Assembly: GCA_902546145.1 (NCBI GenBank)
Contig: CACCIT010000002.1
Location: 1 to 64,000, forward strand
From: an uncultured Pelagibacteraceae bacterium
GTDB lineage: Bacteria; Pseudomonadota; Alphaproteobacteria; Pelagibacterales; Pelagibacteraceae
Direction: 5' to 3'
Length of the DNA stretch: 64,000 nt
Shown here: piece after piece, positions 63,702 through 64,000 of the stretch
Position numbering within the stretch: position 1 is the stretch's first letter
Layout: every line of letters begins with the position of its first letter
Notes under the pieces: model-generated
Databases searched by the model: none
What the model saw: the letters and a program-made list of their open reading frames with translations, nothing else
Told to the model about the DNA's origin: nothing
Made by a program: the position numbers and the translations under genes

Positions 63702-63714
63702 CCCCATTTTAGGT
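63702..63714 (+). promoter_or_regulatory. Dyad motif, site 3 (upstream of the Tat-signal protein)
   Basis: CCCCATTTTAGGT matches site 2 at 12 of 13 positions and site 1 at 11 of 13. It lies in the 54-base gap after the FecR gene. A -10-like TACAAT starts two bases later (63717-63722), the same spacing as at site 1. Confidence 0.5.
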
Positions 63715-63748
63715 AGTACAATTAAAAACATCAAATATTTAAATAGTA

Positions 63749-64000
63749 ATGTTTGGAATGTTTAAAAATATTAGTAGAAGAGATTTTTGTAAGTGTTGTG
63801 GATCGATAGCACTATCAACTTTTTTCATTAATTTTGCAAAAGCAAATTCTGAAAAAAATCAATTAATTTATGGGAATATTATTATTAATGGTCAAAAAAT
63901 TGATAAAAATTCAGAAATCAATTTTGATAATTTAAGTGAATTAGAGACAAAAAGTGAATTAGCATTGGTACAAAATAATCAAAACGGTTTTTTAATTAGA
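63749..64000 (+). CDS. Tat-exported FecR-like protein (N-terminal part, runs off window)
   Basis: 84 codons run from the ATG at 63749 (a second ATG lies three codons later) to the window end without a stop. The N-terminus holds a twin-arginine signal ISRRDFCKCCGSIALSTFFI, ending near AKA. The exported part, IYGNIIINGQKIDKNSEINF then NGFLIR, follows the spacing of FecR domains that start with 'V.VNG...G..I'. Two further Cys sit in the signal segment. Homology to FecR is an inference from a short stretch. Confidence 0.6.
   Translation, partial: MFGMFKNISRRDFCKCCGSIALSTFFINFAKANSEKNQLIYGNIIINGQKIDKNSEINFDNLSELETKSELALVQNNQNGFLIR

Overview
The window is a gene-dense, AT-rich bacterial chromosome segment that looks like the Pelagibacterales (SAR11, 'Candidatus Pelagibacter'-like) branch of Alphaproteobacteria. 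The evidence is: the gene order coxB-coxA-ctaB-small ORF-ctaG-coxC-SURF1; a CcrM-type (GANTC) methyltransferase; split F0 b/b' subunits; a crtI-crtB-crtY-blh retinal pathway; one-base to tens-of-bases gene overlaps; and no gene-free stretch above 300 bases. I saw no insertion sequence, phage gene, CRISPR array or rRNA. One tRNA gene (Gln, TTG) is present.

Layout. 1-5.6 kb: ABC exporter (partial), ubiA, DUF2721 membrane protein, quinone oxidoreductase, pirin, HAD dehalogenase, rsmE. 5.6-13 kb: aa3-type cytochrome c oxidase operon with its heme and copper assembly factors, then thrC and a peroxiredoxin. 13-25.7 kb (all minus strand): dciA-like gene, dsbA-like gene, smc, atpI-B-E-F'-F, crtI-B-Y-blh, ispH, thrB, rnhA. 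25.7-35.9 kb: mutY, FAD monooxygenase, ccrM, rnhB, uracil-DNA glycosylase-like gene, TPR protein, ispE, tRNA-Gln, cca, greA, hemF, trmL. 36-38.6 kb: the bc1 complex (petABC). 38.6-44.8 kb: ychF, pth, rplY, prs, pgeF, midA-like gene, lgt, ubiK-like gene. 44.8-57.7 kb: two-component system with a MarR regulator, ilvE, pgsA, uvrC, folB, SDR, uvrB, aspartate aminotransferase, two NAD(P)-binding proteins, trxB. 57.7-64 kb is the least ordinary part: ELM1-family protein with a putative 2OG-Fe(II) oxygenase, a secreted HMA protein, a type IV pilin-like protein, an RsbW-like ATPase, a TPR plus beta-barrel outer-membrane protein, a FecR-domain secreted protein, and the start of a Tat-exported FecR-like protein.

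How the genes work together. The cox and pet operons, heme synthesis (hemF, ctaB), quinone synthesis (ubiA, ubiK) and the F0 genes make up the core of aerobic energy conservation. The crt/blh block makes retinal, presumably for a proteorhodopsin encoded outside the window, and sits in the same transcriptional direction between the F0 genes and ispH. 

The most promising undescribed system lies at the right end. Three copies of a dyad motif (CCCCATTTTGGGG-like) sit in the three promoter-position gaps around the pilin, RsbW/barrel and FecR genes. The barrel and FecR proteins resemble, by architecture only, a Slam-type surface exporter and its substrate. Other unusual points are an SMC with no visible hinge domain, a ccrM promoter carrying GANTC sites, and a uracil-DNA glycosylase lacking the usual cysteines and histidine.
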